DNA of 64,000 bases from Limnohabitans sp. 15K (GTDB lineage: Bacteria; Pseudomonadota; Gammaproteobacteria; Burkholderiales; Burkholderiaceae_C): contig NZ_NESM01000001.1 of the NCBI RefSeq assembly GCF_002778285.1, forward strand, positions 142,529-206,528, written 5' to 3'. This document shows positions 59,963-64,000 of this stretch, one piece after another. Under the pieces are notes generated by a model that ran no database searches, was not told where the DNA came from, and saw nothing but the letters and a program-made list of their open reading frames with translations. The translations under genes and the position numbers were made by a program. The number at the start of each line of letters is the position of its first letter. The stretch's first letter is position 1.

Positions 59963-60107
59963 GCAAAGCTCCAAAGTTAAAACCGGGCTCCAGTGCGCAG
60001 GTCGGGGTTTTTGTTGTTCTTTGAATGGAACCCCAATTGGACAGCGATGGATAATCGACTGATTTTAGGGGTCTTGTTGATCCCGGCATTTGAAATTAAT
60101 TCCAAGT

Positions 60108-60929
60108 ATGTCAAAACGCACTGTTTTTTTCGTCTCCGACGGCACGGGCATCACGGCCGAGACTTTTGGCAACGCCATCCTGGCTCAGTTCGACATGAAG
60201 TCACGCCATGTGCGGTTGCCCTTCACCGACACCATCGACAAGGCACACCAAGCGGTCCGGCAAATCAACCACACCGCAGAGACCGAAGGGACCAAACCCA
60301 TCGTTTTCACCACTTTGGTGAACATGGATGTCCTCAAGGTCTTGCAAGAGAATTGCCAGGGCATGCTGCTCGACATGTTCGGCACCTTTGTGAACCCTTT
60401 GGAGGCAGAACTTGGCATCAAATCGCACCACCGGGTGGGGCGTTTTTCGGATGTGAGCAAAAGCAAGGAATACCACGACCGGATCGAGGCCATCAACTTC
60501 TCGCTGGCACACGACGATGGACAATCAAACCGCGACTTGGAGTCTGCCGAGGTAATTTTGGTCGGCGTGAGCCGCAGCGGCAAAACCCCGACCAGCCTGT
60601 ACTTGGCCATGCAGCACGGCCTCAAAGCCGCCAACTACCCCTTGATTCCAGAAGACTTTGACCGCCGCCAGTTGCCGCCGGCTTTGCTGCCCCACCTGAA
60701 GAAGATTTTTGGTCTGAGCATTCAACCTGATCGTCTGGCCGAAATCCGTGCGGAGCGACGCCCCAACTCGCGCTATGCCAGCATTGAAAATTGCCGCATG
60801 GAGGTCTCAGAGGCCGAGGCCATGATGCGCCGCTCGGGCATCCGCTGGCTGTCCACCACCACCAAATCGATCGAAGAAATTGCCACCACCATCTTGCAGG
60901 AGATCAAGCCGGATCGGCTGATTTACTGA
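60108..60929 (+). CDS. ppsR: PEP synthase regulatory protein PpsR (kinase/pyrophosphorylase)
   Basis: A 273-aa DUF299-family protein that turns PpsA off by ADP-dependent phosphorylation and back on by phosphorolysis. The start MSKRTVFFVSDGTGITAETFG is the family opening. The P-loop-like motif GVSRSGKTPTS is at 153-163, and the C-terminal WLSTTTKSIEEIATTIL fits. It is divergent from ppsA with 145 bases between, a layout well known in proteobacteria. A TAATTC box lies six bases before the ATG. Confidence 0.95.
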   Translation: MSKRTVFFVSDGTGITAETFGNAILAQFDMKSRHVRLPFTDTIDKAHQAVRQINHTAETEGTKPIVFTTLVNMDVLKVLQENCQGMLLDMFGTFVNPLEAELGIKSHHRVGRFSDVSKSKEYHDRIEAINFSLAHDDGQSNRDLESAEVILVGVSRSGKTPTSLYLAMQHGLKAANYPLIPEDFDRRQLPPALLPHLKKIFGLSIQPDRLAEIRAERRPNSRYASIENCRMEVSEAEAMMRRSGIRWLSTTTKSIEEIATTILQEIKPDRLIY

Positions 60930-60964
60930 AGACATGTTTCGGGCCCGCATCAAGCGCTTGGCGG

Positions 60965-60981
60965 GATTCAGCGCCTGAATC
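60965..60981. terminator. Short hairpin between convergent ppsR and glmM
   Basis: GATTCAG-CGC-CTGAATC is a perfect 7-bp stem with a three-base loop, between the ppsR and glmM stops. There is no T-run, so a termination role is a guess. Confidence 0.35.
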
Positions 60982-60988
60982 AACACTT

Positions 60989-62317
60989 TCAGCGCAAAGT
61001 TGCTGCAATGCGTTCGGCGCATTCGCGCGATTGCACAGCGTCTCGCGCCTCGACCATGACGCGCACCAGAGGTTCGGTGCCGCTGGCGCGGATCAAGACG
61101 CGGCCCGAGTCGCCCAGCTCAGCTTCGGCCATGCGTGTGGCGTCCCACAAAGGCTGGTGGGCTTGCCAGTCGAAGCCCGGCGTCAACCTGACATTGATGA
61201 GGGTTTGCGGGAACAGCGTGATCCCGTCCAGTAATTGCGCCATGGTCTTGCCGCTGCCCACGCAAGCTTGCAGCACCTGCAAGGCACTGACCAGACCATC
61301 GCCCGTGGTGTGTTTGTCCAGCGCCAACAAATGGCCAGAGCCCTCGCCCCCCAGCAACCAGCCTTTGTCGTGCAAAACCTCGAGTACATAACGGTCACCC
61401 ACTTTGGCCCGCACAAATTGAACGCCACGCGCCTTCAGAGCGACTTCGACAGCCAAGTTGGTCATCAAGGTGCCGACAGCACCCGGCACGGCTTCGTCGC
61501 GGGCCAAGCGGTCGGCCACCATCAAGTACAACAGTTCATCCCCATTGAACAAGCGACCGGTCGCGTCCACAAATTGCAGGCGATCGGCATCCCCATCCAA
61601 AGCAATGCCGTAATCGGCACGTTGGTCTTTGACCGCCTGAACCAATGCCGCCGGATGCGTGGCACCCACATCCTTGTTGATGTTCAGGCCATCGGGTGAG
61701 CAACCGATGGCCACCACCTCAGCACCCAGCTCATGAAAAACTTTGGGGGCAATTTGGTAGGCCGCGCCGTGCGCGGCGTCCACCACGATCTTCAGGCCCT
61801 TCAGGGTCAAGTCGTTCGAAAAAGTGCTCTTGCAAAATTCAATGTACCGGCCAGCAGCATCGTCCAAACGGCGGGTTTTCCCGAGAGCGGCAGAGTCCAC
61901 CCAGACAGGGTCTTCCAGCAGGGTGGCTTCAACAGCCTCTTCCCAGGCGTCCGACAACTTTTTACCTTGCGCACTGAAAAACTTGATGCCATTGTCGGCA
62001 AACGGGTTGTGGCTGGCGCTGATCACCACGCCCAAAGAGGCACGTTGGGCACGGGTCAGATAAGCCACGGCGGGCGTCGGGACAGGCCCCAACAACACCA
62101 CATCGACGCCCGCAGAATTGAAACCCGATTCCAAGGCACTTTCCAGCATGTAACCAGAAATGCGGGTGTCTTTGCCGATCAATACAACGGGATGCGCCTC
62201 TTGGGCCTTCAGCACGCGGCCCACAGCATGCGCCAAACGCAAGATGAAGTCGGGTGTGATCGGACTTTGGCCCACCGTGCCGCGAATGCCGTCTGTGCCG
62301 AAATATTGGCGTGCCAT
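60989..62317 (-). CDS. glmM: Phosphoglucosamine mutase GlmM
   Basis: A 442-aa enzyme that interconverts glucosamine-6-phosphate and glucosamine-1-phosphate for cell-wall precursors. The active serine is Ser102 in [18 protein letters not shown], the same number as in E. coli. The metal loop ALDGDADRL and the C-terminal [15 protein letters not shown] are present. The start [16 protein letters not shown] was chosen with AGGAA upstream. It follows folP after 91 bases, the standard ftsH-folP-glmM order. Confidence 0.97.
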   Translation of the reverse strand: MARQYFGTDGIRGTVGQSPITPDFILRLAHAVGRVLKAQEAHPVVLIGKDTRISGYMLESALESGFNSAGVDVVLLGPVPTPAVAYLTRAQRASLGVVISASHNPFADNGIKFFSAQGKKLSDAWEEAVEATLLEDPVWVDSAALGKTRRLDDAAGRYIEFCKSTFSNDLTLKGLKIVVDAAHGAAYQIAPKVFHELGAEVVAIGCSPDGLNINKDVGATHPAALVQAVKDQRADYGIALDGDADRLQFVDATGRLFNGDELLYLMVADRLARDEAVPGAVGTLMTNLAVEVALKARGVQFVRAKVGDRYVLEVLHDKGWLLGGEGSGHLLALDKHTTGDGLVSALQVLQACVGSGKTMAQLLDGITLFPQTLINVRLTPGFDWQAHQPLWDATRMAEAELGDSGRVLIRASGTEPLVRVMVEARDAVQSRECAERIAATLR

Positions 62318-62355
62318 GGGGTTGTTCCTGATTTTTGTTATGAATGGTTGAAAGA

Positions 62356-62361
62356 ATTTTA
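62356..62361 (-). promoter_or_regulatory. Possible -10 box upstream of glmM
   Basis: TAAAAT on the minus strand, 38 bases before the glmM ATG. The -35 region (TTTTTG at 16 bases) is weak. It would allow glmM expression apart from folP. Confidence 0.35.
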
Positions 62362-62408
62362 GCGAATCAACACAGCTCAAAAACTGACAGCCACGTTGAA
62401 TCGAGGCA

Positions 62409-63296
62409 TCAAAGGATGCTGTATGGCTGCTCCATGGCATGCCAAATTTTGAGGGCATCCACCGTGTCTTTCACGTCGTGCACACGGACCACGGAAGCGC
62501 CCCGCTCCACCGCCATCAAGGCGGCGGCCACGCTGGCCGCTTGCCTTTGGGCGGGCTCTGGCACTTGGCCTTCCTCAGCCAGTGCAGCCCCTAAAGCAGA
62601 TTTGCGAGACCATCCGGCCAACAAAGGAAATCCCAAGTGCAACAACTCGGACTGCCTCGCCAAAAGCTGAAAGTTCTGTGCCACGGTTTTGCCAAATCCA
62701 ATGCCAGGGTCCAGTACCACTCGCGATGCCGCCACACCCAAATCCAGCAAGCTGTTCAGACGGCCTTGCAAAAACGCACCCACTTCGGACAACACATCGC
62801 CAGTCATGGGCTCGGTTTGCATGGTTTGGGGGTCACGGTGCATGTGCATCAAACAAACGCCGCATCTGGGGTGGGCCGCCACAACTTGCAGGGCCCCGGG
62901 CTGGCGAAGAGCCCAAATGTCATTGACGATGTCGACACCCCAGTCGAGGCAGGCCTGCATCACCTCCGGTTTGTACGTGTCGACAGAAATGGGCACATGC
63001 CAGCGCAGCGCTTCGCGCAGCAAGGGCTCAAGCCGCGCCAACTCTTGGGCCAAGGGCACCGCCTCAGCGCCTGGTCGGGTCGATTCCGCGCCGATGTCCA
63101 AAATATCAGCGCCCTCTTGCAGCAGTTTCTCGGCGTGCCGCAGCGCCTGCGAGGTCTCTGCATGGGAACCGCCATCGGAAAAAGAGTCCGGCGTGACGTT
63201 CACAATGCCCATCACCAAAGGTTGGCTCAGATCCAAGTCAAAGCGCGAGGTTTGCCAATGCTTGACGGACGGTGGTGGCAAGGGTGTGATGGGCAT
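62409..63296 (-). CDS. folP: Dihydropteroate synthase FolP
   Basis: A 295-aa enzyme that joins para-aminobenzoate to the pterin in folate synthesis, and is the sulfonamide target. Motifs are [15 protein letters not shown] (pterin loop), [14 protein letters not shown] and the C-terminal [16 protein letters not shown]. The ATG at 63296 is preferred because GGA lies before it; an ATG four codons upstream (63308) is possible but begins right at the end of a hairpin T-run. It follows ftsH, with a terminator-like structure between. Confidence 0.94.
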   Translation of the reverse strand: MPITPLPPPSVKHWQTSRFDLDLSQPLVMGIVNVTPDSFSDGGSHAETSQALRHAEKLLQEGADILDIGAESTRPGAEAVPLAQELARLEPLLREALRWHVPISVDTYKPEVMQACLDWGVDIVNDIWALRQPGALQVVAAHPRCGVCLMHMHRDPQTMQTEPMTGDVLSEVGAFLQGRLNSLLDLGVAASRVVLDPGIGFGKTVAQNFQLLARQSELLHLGFPLLAGWSRKSALGAALAEEGQVPEPAQRQAASVAAALMAVERGASVVRVHDVKDTVDALKIWHAMEQPYSIL

Positions 63297-63309
63297 GAAT
63301 TTTTCCATG

Positions 63310-63331
63310 AAAAACGGGGCCCAGGGCCCCG
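63310..63331 (-). terminator. Hairpin plus T-run between ftsH and folP
   Basis: On the minus strand CGGGGC-CCTGG-GCCCCG is followed by TTTTT and, within 20 bases, the folP start. It has the form of an intrinsic terminator inside an otherwise conserved operon. Confidence 0.7.
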
Positions 63332-63357
63332 CTCTTTCGAACAACGAACTTGAAGAA

Positions 63358-64000
63358 TCAAGCCGCTGTGGTCGCTGGCTCCGGCTGTACAGCCGGGGTG
63401 CCACCACCGCTGCCGCCACCCGTTGGGGGCGTTCGGGGCGTCCAGTCCTTTGGAGGCAAAGGCTCACGGCCCGCCATGATTTCGGCAATCTGGTCTTTGT
63501 CGATGGTTTCCCATTCCAGTAAGGCCTTGGCCATGGCGTGCATTTGGGCGCTGTGTTCCTCAATCAAACGACGGGCCAGGCTGTACTGCTCGTCGATGAT
63601 GCGGCGCACCTCCAGATCCACCTTTTGCATGGTGGATTCGCTCATGTTCGTGGTCTTGGTGACCGAGCGGCCCAGGAACACTTCACCTTCATTTTCGGCA
63701 TAGACCATCGGGCCCAGAGCATCGGTCATGCCATAACGCATGACCATGTCGCGGGCAATGGAGGTGGCACGCTCGAAGTCATTGCTGGCACCCGTGGTCA
63801 TCTGGTTCATGAAGACCTCTTCGGCAATGCGCCCACCAAACAGCATGCTGATCTGGTTGAGCATGAACTCTTTGTCGTAGCTGTAGCGGTCCTTCTCGGG
63901 CAAGCTCATGGTCACACCCAGGGCTCGGCCACGGGGAATGATGGTGACCTTGTGGACCGGATCGCACTTGGGCAGCAAATTACCGATGAGGGCATGCCCT
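63358..64000 (-). CDS. ftsH: ATP-dependent zinc metalloprotease FtsH, C-terminal part (cut by window edge)
   Basis: The last 213 codons of FtsH, a membrane-bound AAA protease. The visible part starts with GHALIGNLLPKCDP, and then VHKVTIIPRGRALGVT, DRYSYDKEFMLNQI and GGRIAEE, all marks of the FtsH peptidase domain. The third zinc ligand lies in GASNDFERAT. The catalytic HExxH and the AAA module are beyond the window. The tail from about 40 residues before the end is Pro/Gly/Thr-rich (TPPTGGGSGGGTPA) and probably disordered. Confidence 0.95.
   Translation of the reverse strand, partial: GHALIGNLLPKCDPVHKVTIIPRGRALGVTMSLPEKDRYSYDKEFMLNQISMLFGGRIAEEVFMNQMTTGASNDFERATSIARDMVMRYGMTDALGPMVYAENEGEVFLGRSVTKTTNMSESTMQKVDLEVRRIIDEQYSLARRLIEEHSAQMHAMAKALLEWETIDKDQIAEIMAGREPLPPKDWTPRTPPTGGGSGGGTPAVQPEPATTAA

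Overview
The window is ordinary chromosomal DNA of a betaproteobacterium, most likely a Comamonadaceae-type member of the Burkholderiales. This rests on protein style and gene order: rimP-nusA-infB-rbfA-truB-typA, yebC-purD-plsC-hemF-nadD-rsfS-rlmH-maf-rng, rpsF-priB-rpsR-rplI, smc-zipA-ligA-def and pepA-holC. I cannot name the genus. The window is densely coded, with no gene-free stretch over 300 bases; the longest space between protein genes (15796-16192) holds a tRNA-Ser gene. I see no insertion sequence, prophage, CRISPR array, toxin-antitoxin pair or defence island. typA at the left edge and ftsH at the right edge are cut by the window.

Layout. 1-6810: the translation/transcription operon rimP to typA (minus strand), with a terminator-like hairpin in its leader. 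6881-12500: a yejABEF-type peptide ABC importer (minus). 12538-13353: fabI (plus). 13371-13494: a terminator and a perfect 23-bp inverted repeat. 13522-15795: a lysine/ornithine/arginine decarboxylase (minus). 15994-16084: tRNA-Ser(GGA). 16193-17359: an orphan branched-chain amino acid binding lipoprotein. 17483-19686: pepA-holC-small orf (minus), divergent from lptF-lptG-cbiX (19710-22311), followed by cysB and an aminotransferase (plus). 24613-31893: smc-zipA-ligA-def (minus). 32075-37511: dapC-dapE-prmB-yheS (plus). 37520-42580 (minus): a small zinc-ribbon gene, tRNA-Lys(TTT), and tolB-pal-cpoB-yeeE-tcdA. 42680-44464: msbA (plus). 44553-52228: the nine-gene yebC-to-rng cluster (minus). 52300-53829: a HerA-like ATPase (plus). 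53900-55330: rpsF-priB-rpsR-rplI (minus). 55426-59962: a sodium:solute symporter and ppsA, divergent from ppsR. 60989-64000: ftsH-folP-glmM (minus).

The genes mainly serve protein synthesis and ribosome maturation, envelope building (LptFG, MsbA, Tol-Pal, GlmM, DapC/DapE, FabI), replication and division (HolC, PriB, LigA, SMC, ZipA), and sulfur, siroheme and amino-acid metabolism (CysB, CbiX, YeeE, decarboxylase). ppsA and its regulator ppsR form a divergent pair.

I did not find a clear undescribed system. The best leads are small: hairpins with U-runs sitting in the leaders of rimP, livK, rpsF and folP; a 91-codon gene fused by overlap to holC that might encode a clamp-loader partner; a symporter with a coiled insertion and an EF-hand-like loop; a lysine/alanine-rich tail on RsfS; a two-CxxC mini-protein; candidate leaderless mRNAs for dapC and msbA; and two palindromic intergenic elements.
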